The notes under the pieces are model-generated. The model was not told where the DNA came from and searched no databases. It worked only from the letters and a program-made list of their open reading frames with translations. From positions 1-54,467 of the forward strand of contig CAZJYI010000071.1 of the NCBI GenBank assembly GCA_964550025.1: a stretch of DNA of 54,467 nucleotides, written 5' to 3'. Both the position numbers and the translations under genes were made by a program. This document shows positions 16,434-25,194 of the stretch, piece by piece (positions within the stretch are counted from its first letter, which is position 1; every line of letters starts with the position of its first letter). The stretch comes from CAZJYI01 sp964550025 (lineage in GTDB: Bacteria > Verrucomicrobiota > Kiritimatiellia > UBA8416 > CAYOBW01).

Positions 16434-19400
16434 CTACGGCAACGTGACTTTCAGGCGGTAGAGCGGGCCTCTCGCCGGCACATTCGTATCCTGCAGTGAG
16501 TCCGCACCCCCGCCGCCCTTTTCGCCAGTGACCAGCGACCAGCGACCGGTGATCAGAGAAAAACGCCCGAGCAGTGAGTACCAGCGGTTCGAGGAGCTCT
16601 CGAAGCTGATCACCGGTGGCGAGGCCACAGTGACGTCCGTGATCCGAAAGTAGTCGTTGCTGTCGGTCGGATCGGTATCGGCAATCCACTCGCTGGCATT
16701 GTCGTGCGGATCTCCGTCGAGATTCCACGCGGCGTCCGCCGCATTCGTCGGGTCTAACCCGTGGTCGACTTCCCAGCTGTCCGGCATCGAATCGTTGTCG
16801 TCATCCTCGTCATGGAAATCCGGATCGCCGTCGTTGTCGAGATCTCGTACGGTCGTGCCCTCCGTGTCCACACTGTCGACGAGATTGGTGTCCTCGGAAG
16901 TCGTGCCGACACTCACGATGTTGGTAACAGAGCCGGCAGTCGTATCGCCAACCGTCACGCGCAGCGTCAGGCTGGTCCCCGCGCCGTCGGCCAGCATACC
17001 GACATCGTAGACGTACGACGAGTTGGTCGCAACCCAGCCCGGGCTTCCGCCGAGATCGATCGTCACGCCCGCGGGAAGAGAGTCCGTAACGACAACATCC
17101 CACGCATAGCTTGGCCCCGGGTTGGTAACTGCGATGGTGTAGGTGATGACGTTGCTGGACACGACCGGATCGGGCCAGTCGGTCTTCTCGACGCCGAGGT
17201 CAGCGCGCGTTGCAGCGATGGTTGCCAGGGAAACGGTGTCGTTGGCGGCGTTGGTATCAGCGGTCGAACTGGTAACTTCGGCTACATTGGTGAAGGCCTC
17301 CCGCGCGTCGGGGTTCACCGTCACCTCAATGGCAAACGAGGCCGTGGTCCCGGCAGCCAGGGTCCCCAGGTTCGTGACAACGGGGTCGCTCGGCGTCACC
17401 GACGGCGGCAGCGTGTCGGTAACCTGTACTGCCTGCGCGTCGCTTGGACCTGCGTTCGTCACCGTGACCGTGTAGGTCACGGGCATGCCGGCAACGGGAT
17501 TCGCGGAGTCGGACTTCGCCACGCCCAGGTCGGCGCGCGCGATGACAGTGCTGAACTCCGAAGCACCGTCGTTGGCGGGATTGGTGTCGGTTGCGGAGGT
17601 CGTAACCTGCGCGTTGTTGGTCAATATCCCCAAGGTCGAGGAGTTGACCGTGACCTGGATCGCGAATGACGTGCTGCTGTGGGACGCGAGTGTGCCCAGG
17701 TCGGTCGCGTCCGCCCCTGTTGGCGTTACCCCGGGGGGCAAGATATCGACGACCTGCACGTTGCGCGCGTCGCTGGGGCCGGCATTGGTGACATAGAGCG
17801 TATAGGTCAGCGGCGTTCCGGCAACAACCGTATCGAGGGAGGCATCCTTGGTTAGCCCAAGGTCGGATTCGTCATTGACTGTTGTCTGTTCGGCTACGCT
17901 GTCGTTGCTGCTGTTCGTGTCGGTGGTCGAACTGGTCACTTCGGCGGTGTTGCCGATGGTTCCGAGGGTCGAGGCATCGACGCCCACGTTGATCGCGAAC
18001 GAGGTGCCGGCGCCGGCAACGAGCGTGCCCAGGTTAGTCGTCACCACGCCGCCCGGACTAACACCAGGCGGCAGCGTATCGGTGACCGCCACGCTCAAGG
18101 CGTCGCTGGGGCCGAGGTTGGTCACGGTGACGACATAGCTGAGTGCACGACCCGCCACGACCGGATCGGGCGAGTCGGATTTCAGTACCGCCAGGTCGGC
18201 GCGGGTAATGACTTCCGTTGACTCGGCCGCGCTGTTGTTGGCGGGAACCGGGTCCAGGGTGGGGCTGAACACCACCACCGTGTTCGCGACATCGTTGGTC
18301 AGCGAAGACGGAACCGAGACGCACAGTGTCAGAGAGGTGCTCGCACCGGCATCCAGTGTACCCACCGCATAGATCGCGATCCCTCCGGCCTCGCTCCAGC
18401 CCGGGCTGCCGGCGGCGTCGAACACGACCGTTGCGGGAAGGCTGTCGGTCACCACGGCGCCCTCCGCGACGCTGGGGCCGAGGTTGGTGACGAGGATTGT
18501 GTAGGTCAACATAGTGCCCGCGATCACCGGGTCGGGAAAGTCGCTTTTGAACACGGCCAGGTCGGCGCGGATGACTTCGTGGGCGCCCATGTCGACGGTG
18601 CCCTCGGCGATGCGCGGTTTGCCGTCCAGGTCGGTCGTCCCCGGCGCATCGGCATTGTCACCCGCGTTAACGCACAGTGATGTCGGCGCCAGGTGGTAGT
18701 CACCCGCGGCGGCGTCCAGGAACAGCGGATCGCCGGTGATGTTGTTCGTTCCGCCCGGATCGGGCGTCGTGCAACTGTGGGACCAGACGCCGCCGCCGTA
18801 GTTCGAACTCGATGGCGCGGTGTTGAAATAGACGACGCTGTTGTTAATCGTTCCCCCGTATGTGCCGCCGTGGTAGTTCGTCGCCGCATTGCCACTGACG
18901 GTGCAGTTGTTGAGCGTGCTCTCGAACATACCGCCTGCGCTGCTGCCGGAGGAGTTCGTGACGATAAGGCAGTTATTGGCCGTGCCCCCGCACACGCCGC
19001 CACCCTCGTAGTTAGCGTAGTTCCCCTCGACGAGGCATCGGTTGAGCGTGCAGTCACGCACGCCGCCACCACGCGAATACTGCCCGGCGGCCCTGTTGGC
19101 GCGGACTTCACAGTCATTGAGCGTGGCCCCGAATGCGCCACCGCCGTGGTCGGAGGTCGAGTTCCCGTTCAGCGCGCAGTGGCTGAGTGTGCCGCCATTG
19201 GCGCCGCCGCCGTCCCCGGCGGTGGCGTTGCCGCTGAGGGTGCAACCCTCCAGCCGGGCCTCATAGGCCCCGCCACCCCCGGCGGCGTTGTTCGGCGCGG
19301 AGTTCGTGCTGACCGTACAGTCGCGGAGCGTGCCGAAGCATGCCCCACCGCCGTAGCGGTAGGCCGAGTTGTGGCTGATCACGCAGTTGGTCAGGAAACC

Positions 19401-22400
19401 GTCCGGGGCGTACACGCCACCGCCGGATTCGTCCCTGCGGTCGTCGCCGCTCGTGCGGGTGTGCCCGTTGGTCAGCGTGAATCCGCTCAGCACCGCGCCG
19501 TCGGAGAGATACGCGCAACGGACCGCCGCGTCGCCATTCGGCCCGTTGCCGCCGATGCTCGTGAAGACCGGCCCGCCGACGCTCTGCACGACGATCGCCT
19601 TCGTCACCACGATGCGATTGGGCAGGGACGCGCCATCCACGGTTCGCATGCCTACGCTGTAGGACCCGTTGGTGACCAGCACCTTGCCGCCGCCGACATT
19701 GCAGACGTCGACTGCGTCCTGGATATTCGTGGCCGCGTCGGCCCACGAAGTGTAAGGGCTGTTGGGCGTCGTGTTGCCTACATCCACGTAGTGAATCGAC
19801 TCGGCCACCACGTGAACCGTCACCGTGTCGGCCACCCCGCCCGGGCAGGTATCGTTGTAGGCCGTCAGCACGACCGCGTAGTCGCCGGCCGCGCTCCAGG
19901 CGTGGGACATGTACGGATGGTTGGTCGCGCCGTTACCGTCGCCGAAGCCCCAGCTAGTCCTGCTGGCCGCGCCATCGACATTGGCCCGGAAATCGGCCTC
20001 GAAGCCCACGGCCACGTTCGTGTAGGTCGCGTCGATCGCAACGGTCAGATCGCCGGTCACGGCGGCGCCGGCGTATTCGTCGCAGCCCATGCTGGGCGGG
20101 TCGAGCCAGGCCTCACCGTCGATATCCGTGCCCGCCACGTAGGCGTCATTGCCGCGCCCGATACAGGGCGAGTTGGATGCGATGTGCGACAGGCTCACCA
20201 GCAGGGGCGCGTCGGTGATGTTGCCCGTGCCGCCGGGATCCGGTGTGGTGCATGTATACAAGTACGTGCCGTCCTTGTAGTTTGCACCGCTGACTGCCGA
20301 GTTGTAGAACACGATGCAGTTGCGGATCGTGCCCCCCGACGTGCCCCCAGCATACAGGGCCTCGTTGCCGGTGATCGTGCAGTTGTCGACACTGCCGTTG
20401 AATGTCCCTCCGCCCTGCTCGGTCGCCGAGTTGCCGCTCAGTACACAGTTGTTGAGCGTGCTGTCACGCATGCCGCCGCCATAGCGGCTGGCGGAGTTGT
20501 CGAGAAGCGTGCAGTAGTTGAGCGTACCCCCGTCCGCGCCCCCGCCATCGCGGCTTGCCGAATTGTCGCTGAGGGTGCAGCTATTGAGCATCGCGCTGCG
20601 CGCGCCGCCGCCATCGAGTCCTGCCCTGTTGCCCATGATCACACAGTTGTTCAGCATTCCGCCGGAAACCCCGCCGCCGTAGTCTCCCCGGTTGCCGGTC
20701 AGCGTGCAGTCGTTGAGCGTGCTGTTATATGCGGCGCCCCCGCTCTCGCTGCTGATGTTGTTGGTGAAGAGGCAGTTGTAGGCCGTCACGTCGCGCACGC
20801 CGGCGCCGGAAGCACTGGTGCTGTGCGTCGCCCTGTTACTGATGATTGTACAATTCGTCAGCGTGCCGCCATAGGCTCCCCCGCCGCTGTAGGGAACCGT
20901 ATTTGCGGTCAACGTACAGCCGTTGAGGTATCCGCCATGTGCGCCTCCCCCACTGCGGGAGGCAAAATTGCCGGCGTTGGTACAGCTGTTCAGGTGGCTC
21001 TGGCTCATGCCGCCGCCGTACTTGGCCGTGTTGCCCCGAAGCGTACAGTTGTTCAACGTACCGGCGTAAGCGCCCCCGCCGCGGTTGTCGTCGCCGGAGC
21101 CGGCATTGTTGCCCGTGATCAGGCAATTGGTCACGAGCGCGCCGAGCGCATACACCCCGCCGCCGCATTGGTCTGTTCTTGGTTTGCCCGATGTGCGGGC
21201 ATGTCCGTTGGTCAGCGTGAAGCCGCTCAGGACCGCGCCGTCAGACAGGTAGGCACAGCGCACCGCAGAATCGCCTGCCGGCCCCTGGCCGACGATCATG
21301 GTTGCCTCCGGCCCGTTCACGCTCTCCACGAGAATCGGCTTCGTTACCGCGATACGGTTGGTCAGGCTTGCTCCCGGCGTGACTCGGCCGCCCGTGCCGT
21401 ACACACCGTTGGAGACCAGCACTGTGCCGCCCGCCGCCGCGCAGGCGTCGATGGCGTCTTGAATGTTGGTCGCCGCCCCGGACCATGATGCGTAGGGGCT
21501 GACGGGACGGGTGTTGTTGATGTCGACGTAGCAGATTGCCTGTGTGACCACGTACACGGTCACAGTGTCGGCCGCGCCGCCCGGCACGGTGTCGCTATAG
21601 GCTGTCAGCACGACGGGGAAAGCGCCGGTTGCGCTCCAGGCATGGGACACATAGGCCCGGTTGGTGGCCGCGCCGCCGTCCCCGAACGTCCAGATGTTCC
21701 GCGTTGCCGCGCCCTCGATGTCGGCCCGGAAGTCCGCGGCGGCGCCCACAACCGCATTGGTGAAGTCCGCGTGAATTGCCACTGTCAGCGTCCCGGTCAC
21801 GGCCCCGGCCGCGACCTCGTCGCAGCCCATGCTGGGTGGATTCAGCCAGGCTTCGCCGTCGATATCCGTGCCCGCGGCATAGCTCGAGTGGCCCGCGCCG
21901 GCGCAGGGCGAGTTGCTGGCGATATGGGAGATGCTGACCAACATGGGATTGTTCGTGATATTGCCGGTACCGCCGGGGTCGGGCGTCGTGCAGCTATAGC
22001 GAAAGGCGCTGTCCCGGTAGTTTGGGCCCGACGGAGCCGTGTTGTCGTAAACGATGCAATTGTCGAGATCGCCCCCTTGCACGCCGCCGCCATAGATCGC
22101 TTGATTGCCGGTAATGGTGCAATTCCTGATGTCCCCCCCGTAGCTGCCGCCGCCCACGTCCTCGGACCGGTTGCCGACAATCGCGCAGTTGCGGGCATCG
22201 CCGTATACGCCGCCGCCCTGCTTGGCCACGACGTTGCCGGTGATCAAACAGTTCCGTGGATTGGCATTGTACACCCCGCCGCCTTTGTCGGATGCCCAGT
22301 TGTCGCGGACCGTGCAGCGCGTGAGCGATCCTCCGGACGAGCCGCCGCCGTTGCCGCTCAACGCCGAATTGCCGCTGACGGTGCAGTCAGTGAGCGTGGC

Positions 22401-23261
22401 GCTCGATGATCCGCCGCCGGACGTGCCGGCGACGTTTCCACTGATCGTGCAGTCGCTCAACGAACCGCCGCCGGCCCCGCCGCCGGAAGCGCTGGAGTAA
22501 TTGTCGCTGATCGTGCTGCGGCTAGTCGTACAAGAGTAGAGCCCGCCGGCGTAGGTGGCCGAGTTGCCGGTGATCGTGCAACGGTTGACCGTGGCACCCC
22601 ACAGCCCGCCGCCCCATTGAGGGCCGCTGTTGCCGTTGACGGTGCAGTTGTCGTATGCCCCCCCGTATCCGCCGCCGCCGCGTTCGTCGGCCGTGTTCCC
22701 GGCAATCACGCAGTTGCTCACGGATGCGCCGCTGGCGAACACGCCGCCCCCGGCCTGGTCGTCAGCGTTCCCGGAGGTCCGGGTATGCCCGTTCGTCAAC
22801 GTGAAGCCGGACAGCAGCGCGCCGTTCGCCAGGTAGATGCAGCGCACGGCGGAATTGCCCACCGGCCCCCGGCCGACAATCACCGTGTTCGACGGGCCGT
22901 TGACGCTCCGGACCGTGATGGCATTGGTCACGCAGACGCGGTTCATCAATGCGTAGGTCGGAGCGACGCGGGTCCCCGTGTCGTAGACCCCGTTGGTTAC
23001 CAGCACCACGTCGCCCGCATTTGTCGCAGCGTCCACCCCGCCCTGGATCGTCCAGAACGCGTTCGACCACGCTGTCCCGGGTCCATTACTCGGGCTATTG
23101 GTCGAAACATGGATCGTGGCGCCGGAACACAGGGGCGCCGGGCACAACGGGGCCGCGAGGAGGCTGAACAGAAGAACAACCGACGGAGCGCGCGGAATCA
23201 GCCACCTTGATCGTCCGGCGTCAGAAAACAGCAGCAAGCAAGACACAACACCTGCCTTCAT
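16434..23261 (-). CDS. Giant exported beta-helix / PKD / DUF11 protein
   Basis: A 2275-aa protein. I place the start at 23261 (MKAGVVSC), with a GGAG about nine bases upstream; an upstream in-frame ATG at 23300 has no site. The hydrophobic export signal (VVLLFSLLAAPL) is followed by three parallel beta-helix blocks (about nt 23170-21830, 21530-20050 and 19790-18570). Each opens with a pectate-lyase-like preface (SWxxAATNIQDAIDAC, GAVLSGFTLTNGH) and continues as roughly 22-aa turns of the type LNNCTLSGNSASRDGGGA. PKD domains follow blocks 1 and 2. Then come five DUF11 repeats (nt about 18560-16860; TYTVTVTNAGPSDAQ), a Ca-binding DNDGDPDFHDEDDDND stretch and a terminal module ending YRLKVTLP. 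Probable surface or extracellular protein. The block layout indicates internal triplication. Confidence 0.92.
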   Translation of the reverse strand: MKAGVVSCLLLFSDAGRSRWLIPRAPSVVLLFSLLAAPLCPAPLCSGATIHVSTNSPSNGPGTAWSNAFWTIQGGVDAATNAGDVVLVTNGVYDTGTRVAPTYALMNRVCVTNAITVRSVNGPSNTVIVGRGPVGNSAVRCIYLANGALLSGFTLTNGHTRTSGNADDQAGGGVFASGASVSNCVIAGNTADERGGGGYGGAYDNCTVNGNSGPQWGGGLWGATVNRCTITGNSATYAGGLYSCTTSRSTISDNYSSASGGGAGGGSLSDCTISGNVAGTSGGGSSSATLTDCTVSGNSALSGNGGGSSGGSLTRCTVRDNWASDKGGGVYNANPRNCLITGNVVAKQGGGVYGDARNCAIVGNRSEDVGGGSYGGDIRNCTITGNQAIYGGGVQGGDLDNCIVYDNTAPSGPNYRDSAFRYSCTTPDPGGTGNITNNPMLVSISHIASNSPCAGAGHSSYAAGTDIDGEAWLNPPSMGCDEVAAGAVTGTLTVAIHADFTNAVVGAAADFRADIEGAATRNIWTFGDGGAATNRAYVSHAWSATGAFPVVLTAYSDTVPGGAADTVTVYVVTQAICYVDINNTRPVSPYASWSGAATNIQDAIDACAAAGGTVLVSNGVYGTGGRVTPGASLTNRIAVTKPILVESVNGPEATMIVGQGPAGDSAVRCAYLSDGAVLSGFTLTNGHARTSGKPRTDQCGGGVYALGALVTNCLITGNNAGSGDDNRGGGAYAGTLNNCTLRGNTAKYGGGMSQSHLNSCTNAGNFASRSGGGAHGGYLNGCTLTANTVPYSGGGAYGGTLTNCTIISNRATHSTSASGAGVRDVTAYNCLFTNNISSESGGAAYNSTLNDCTLTGNRGDYGGGVSGGMLNNCVIMGNRAGLDGGGARSAMLNSCTLSDNSASRDGGGADGGTLNYCTLLDNSASRYGGGMRDSTLNNCVLSGNSATEQGGGTFNGSVDNCTITGNEALYAGGTSGGTIRNCIVFYNSAVSGANYKDGTYLYTCTTPDPGGTGNITDAPLLVSLSHIASNSPCIGRGNDAYVAGTDIDGEAWLDPPSMGCDEYAGAAVTGDLTVAIDATYTNVAVGFEADFRANVDGAASRTSWGFGDGNGATNHPYMSHAWSAAGDYAVVLTAYNDTCPGGVADTVTVHVVAESIHYVDVGNTTPNSPYTSWADAATNIQDAVDVCNVGGGKVLVTNGSYSVGMRTVDGASLPNRIVVTKAIVVQSVGGPVFTSIGGNGPNGDAAVRCAYLSDGAVLSGFTLTNGHTRTSGDDRRDESGGGVYAPDGFLTNCVISHNSAYRYGGGACFGTLRDCTVSTNSAPNNAAGGGGAYEARLEGCTLSGNATAGDGGGANGGTLSHCALNGNSTSDHGGGAFGATLNDCEVRANRAAGQYSRGGGVRDCTLNRCLVEGNYANYEGGGVCGGTANNCLIVTNSSGSSAGGMFESTLNNCTVSGNAATNYHGGTYGGTINNSVVYFNTAPSSSNYGGGVWSHSCTTPDPGGTNNITGDPLFLDAAAGDYHLAPTSLCVNAGDNADAPGTTDLDGKPRIAEGTVDMGAHEVIRADLAVFKSDFPDPVIAGTMLTYTILVTNLGPSVAEGAVVTDSLPATVVFDAAGSPGWSEAGGIAIYAVGTLDAGASTSLTLCVSVPSSLTNDVANTVVVFSPTLDPVPANNSAAESTEVITRADLAVLKSDSPDPVVAGRALSYVVTVTNLGPSDALSVAVTDTLPPGVSPGGVVTTNLGTLVAGAGTSFAINVGVDASTLGTIGNTAEVTSSTTDTNSSNDSVAEQTTVNDESDLGLTKDASLDTVVAGTPLTYTLYVTNAGPSDARNVQVVDILPPGVTPTGADATDLGTLASHSSTSFAIQVTVNSSTLGILTNNAQVTTSATDTNPANDGASEFSTVIARADLGVAKSDSANPVAGMPVTYTVTVTNAGPSDAQAVQVTDTLPPSVTPSDPVVTNLGTLAAGTTASFAIEVTVNPDAREAFTNVAEVTSSTADTNAANDTVSLATIAATRADLGVEKTDWPDPVVSSNVITYTIAVTNPGPSYAWDVVVTDSLPAGVTIDLGGSPGWVATNSSYVYDVGMLADGAGTSLTLRVTVGDTTAGSVTNIVSVGTTSEDTNLVDSVDTEGTTVRDLDNDGDPDFHDEDDDNDSMPDSWEVDHGLDPTNAADAAWNLDGDPHDNASEWIADTDPTDSNDYFRITDVTVASPPVISFESSSNRWYSLLGRFSLITGRWSLVTGEKGGGGADSLQDTNVPARGPLYRLKVTLP
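16524..16560. repeat. Word-like repeat inside the beta-helix gene
   Basis: Near the 3-prime end of the minus-strand gene the DNA is made of near-identical words (CCAGTGACCAGCGACCAGCG, then ACCGGTGATCAG), translated as SLITGRWSLVTG. The low-complexity peptide interrupts the conserved terminal module between YSLLGRF and the LYRLKV end. It resembles dispersed intergenic word repeats and may be an in-frame insertion. Confidence 0.5.
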
Positions 23262-23478
23262 ATCCTGGTCTCCGTGAAGAGAACCGTTCTCATGCGGCAT
23301 CCGGGCGAAAGACGGCCGGCCCGGTTAGCGCGCTCGGAGTCGTCTTCCCCTATTCCGACACCGCGCACTTCGCGGCTTCGACCAGGGGCACATGTGCACA
23401 CCTCCGAGATAGGACAATTGTAGGCATCCAGTCTTCGTCTGACAAGAGGGATATTCGCAGAAGCCGGAGGTTCCCGTC

Positions 23479-24183
23479 TCACTCCCCCGCCGCCAGCGGC
23501 GTGAGCTCGACGCGGCGGAACTCGACCTCGGTGCCCTCGGCCTGGAGGGCGATCTTGCCCTGGTTGGTAGTGCAGTTGAAGCCGTTGTTGACCTCGTCAC
23601 CGTTCATCCACACGGCGATCTTTCGTCCTTCGCAGACGACGATCATGTGGTTCCACTCGCCAAGGGGCTTCTCGGAATCGTCAGTCAGGTTGACGATGCG
23701 GCGGGCCTTCTTCTCGGAACGGCCCCATTTCTCTTTCGGTCCGCGGCGCTTGACCATGTCGGGCACTTCGATGTCCTCCTGGATGACCCAGAAGTCGCCG
23801 GCATTCCTGGACATCATCTGCACCTCGATCGACTGCGGGAACATGCGGTAGAGAGCGCGCAATTTCGACGAATGCACCAGCACGCCACAGTTACCGCCTT
23901 TGCCGGGAAAACGGTACTCGACGTCGAGCCGGTAGTCCTTGTACACGCCGTCCGTGATCAGGTGGCCCTTGGGGTTGCCCATGCTGACGAGCTTGCCGTC
24001 GCGAACCTTGAAACTGGGGGCGATGTTGGGATCCTTGTCGGCCTTGGGCACGTCGGACGTCCAGCCGGAGAGGTCCTTGCCGTTGAACAACTTGACGGGA
24101 GTGCCCTTCGCGTCGGGCGGCTCGGCGTGGGTAGCGAGGACCGAAGACAGGAGGCAGGAGAGGATGAGCAGTCGTACGTTCAT
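23479..24183 (-). CDS. Secreted DUF1080 (3-keto-disaccharide hydrolase-like) protein
   Basis: A 234-aa protein with a Sec signal (MNVRLLILSCLLSSVLATHA) and a single DUF1080 concanavalin-like domain. Family marks are KLFNGKDLSGW near the N-terminus, KDYRLDVEYRFPGKGGNCG, HSSKLRALYRMFPQSIEVQM in the middle and GEWNHMIVVCEGRKIAVWMN towards the end. The start at 24183 follows AAGGAGA by seven bases; an upstream in-frame ATG would read through repeats. DUF1080 proteins hydrate or hydrolyse 3-keto-glycosides made by Gfo/Idh-type oxidoreductases, which suits the exported oxidoreductase at 7328-8554. It is transcribed towards the beta-helix gene, 217 bp away. Substrate not predictable. Confidence 0.9.
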   Translation of the reverse strand: MNVRLLILSCLLSSVLATHAEPPDAKGTPVKLFNGKDLSGWTSDVPKADKDPNIAPSFKVRDGKLVSMGNPKGHLITDGVYKDYRLDVEYRFPGKGGNCGVLVHSSKLRALYRMFPQSIEVQMMSRNAGDFWVIQEDIEVPDMVKRRGPKEKWGRSEKKARRIVNLTDDSEKPLGEWNHMIVVCEGRKIAVWMNGDEVNNGFNCTTNQGKIALQAEGTEVEFRRVELTPLAAGE

Positions 24184-24257
24184 GGGGGTTCTCCTTGTTA
24201 GGGTTCGGGGGGAAGCTAGCACAGACGGAGCGGCAGGGCAACGCTCCGCGCGAGGGA

Positions 24258-24305
24258 CGGCCGGCTGAAAGCCGGCGCTACTGGTCACCGGCTGAAAGCC
24301 GGTGA
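24258..24305. repeat. Tandem CCGGCTGAAAGCCGG hairpins
   Basis: Two hairpins with the same core lie side by side: 24261-24275 (CCGGCTGAAAGCCGG) and 24288-24302 (same sequence). The first, read on the minus strand from 24281, starts GTAGCGCCGGC, the GTAG head seen in other repeats of this window. Confidence 0.5.
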
Positions 24306-24407
24306 TGGGTGAGGACGGCATCCTGCCGGCCGGTTCCTGCAATGGGAGCAACTGCGCTTGCACTGCCGGCACACGAAGCCGTAATGTGGGGCATGGAGAG
24401 GAGGCAA

Positions 24408-24538
24408 GTAGCGCGGAAATCCGTTCCGCGCCGGTGCATGGGGACGAGAATGGGAACGCGAGAAGCCGCCCCTGCGGTCACACCGCTCTCCACCGATTCG
24501 CCAATCATGCTCACGCGCGGATCGGATATCCGCGCTAC
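24408..24538. repeat. 131-bp REP-like doublet, copy A
   Basis: Starts GTAGCGCGGAAATCCGTTCC (24408 on) and ends with the inverted GGATATCCGCGCTAC (to 24538). Each end is a hairpin with stem GCGCGGAA/TTCCGCGC or GCGCGGAT/ATCCGCGC around the loop ATCCG, followed inwards by a TGNNCATG-type box. Copy B at 47537-47667 has the same layout and the same length. Confidence 0.75.
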
Positions 24539-24579
24539 GGGGAGCCGTCGACCGTGCGTGGACCGAGAACAGGGGCGGC

Positions 24580-24819
24580 ATGGGTAAGGCGGAAATCCGC
24601 CCGAAGGGCAACGACGTGGGCCAGGCCAACGGCGAGTTGGCGGCCTGGATCGACGGCAAGCTCTACATTCACTATCGCGAATTCCGCTGGCGCACCGACG
24701 CCGGCGTGAAGCTCAAGCGCTTCAACATCGGCGTCTACGTGCACAAGGCGGAGAAAAACAACACGGTCTGGTACGATGACGTGGTGCTGTCGACGGGGTA
24801 CGTGGGGCCGGGGGAGTAG
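24580..24819 (+). pseudogene. C-terminal remnant of a polysaccharide-lyase-like protein
   Basis: A frame of 79 codons reads NDVGQANGELAAWIDGKLYI, then FRWRTDAGVKLKRF, then KNNTVWYDDVVLSTGYVGP. This is the C-terminal part of a lyase-like jelly-roll family as I remember it (alginate or heparin lyase-type folds); full proteins are several times longer. No signal peptide, ribosome binding site or N-terminal domain is present, and the sequence immediately upstream is a REP-like doublet ending at 24538. It is therefore most likely the tail of a gene whose front was lost. The frame itself is uninterrupted, so the loss may be recent. Family identity is moderately sure, exact activity is not. Confidence 0.65.
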
Positions 24820-24873
24820 GCTGCCCCGGATGTGGGTACGGCCCGGGGACCTTTCCGGGGAATGGTCATGACG

Positions 24874-24927
24874 CTCCCTCGTCTTTGCCATGATCTTTAC
24901 CTTCGTCGACAAAGACGAAGAGGGAGG
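24874..24927. repeat. Pyrimidine/purine palindromic repeat, copy 2
   Basis: CTCCCTCGTCTTTG (24874-24887) pairs with CAAAGACGAAGAGGGAG (24910 on), with an additional inner hairpin CTTCGTC-GACAAA-GACGAAG (24901-24920). The words CTCGTCTTTGCC and ATCTTTACCTT are shared with the element at 1405-1540. Confidence 0.6.
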
Positions 24928-25015
24928 ATTGCGTCCTCTCCTACCCGCGCGAAGGGCCAATGGCCCGACACAAGCCAGCTCGGGCCGCCAGGCCCGGGAA
25001 ACACCGCGGGACCAA

Positions 25016-25088
25016 AATACCTGAGGGCTGAAGGCCCGACACAGGATCTGACGGAGACCTCATGTCGGGCCTTCAGCCCTCAGGTATT
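25016..25088. repeat. Perfect 26-bp inverted repeat
   Basis: Arms 25016-25041 and 25063-25088 are exact reverse complements over 26 bp, with a 21-nt loop. The arm contains CTGAGGGCTGAAGGCCCGAC. Lying between convergent ends it could stop transcription, but there is no T-run; it more likely belongs to the repeat families around it. Confidence 0.75.
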
Positions 25089-25105
25089 CCTTATCCCCTA
25101 CTTTC

Positions 25106-25126
25106 CCCAGGGCTCGCCGCCCTGGG
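25106..25126. repeat. CCCAGGGC hairpin
   Basis: CCCAGGGC (25106-25113), loop TCGCC, GCCCTGGG (25119-25126): a perfect 8-bp GC stem about 70 bp past the end of the VIT/VWA gene. With GGGCTTTCAGCCC downstream it resembles dispersed repeats of PVC genomes, from memory; a terminator role is possible. Confidence 0.45.
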
Positions 25127-25194
25127 CTGGCCTCTTACGGGCTTTCAGCCCTTCGTCCCCGAAACCGTACACCGAGAGAACAACTGAGCGCCGT

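Larger units (their letters stand above)
24184..24579. other. Repeat-filled intergenic stretch
   Basis: Between the DUF1080 start and the lyase remnant I see repeats rather than a gene: two CCGGCTGAAAGCCGG hairpins (24258-24305), a GACGGCATCCTGCCGGCCGG segment, and the 131-bp REP-like doublet at 24408-24538. A promoter for the minus-strand DUF1080 gene must lie near 24190-24260, but no convincing boxes were found. Confidence 0.5.
24820..25194. other. Intergenic stretch made of hairpin repeats
   Basis: No gene was seen. The stretch is a run of palindromes: the CTCGTCTTTG element (24874-24927), GGGCC-centred words (24954-25010), a long perfect inverted repeat (25016-25088), a CCCAGGGC hairpin (25106-25126) and a GGGCTTTCAGCCC hairpin near 25139-25151. 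It separates the lyase remnant from the convergent VIT/VWA gene. Confidence 0.6.

Noticed and set aside
18693..21488. 931-codon open frame on the plus strand
   Set aside because: It is antisense to the beta-helix gene, has no homology-like motifs or signal, and its low-complexity Val/Arg/Ala composition reflects the GC-rich codon pattern of the real gene.
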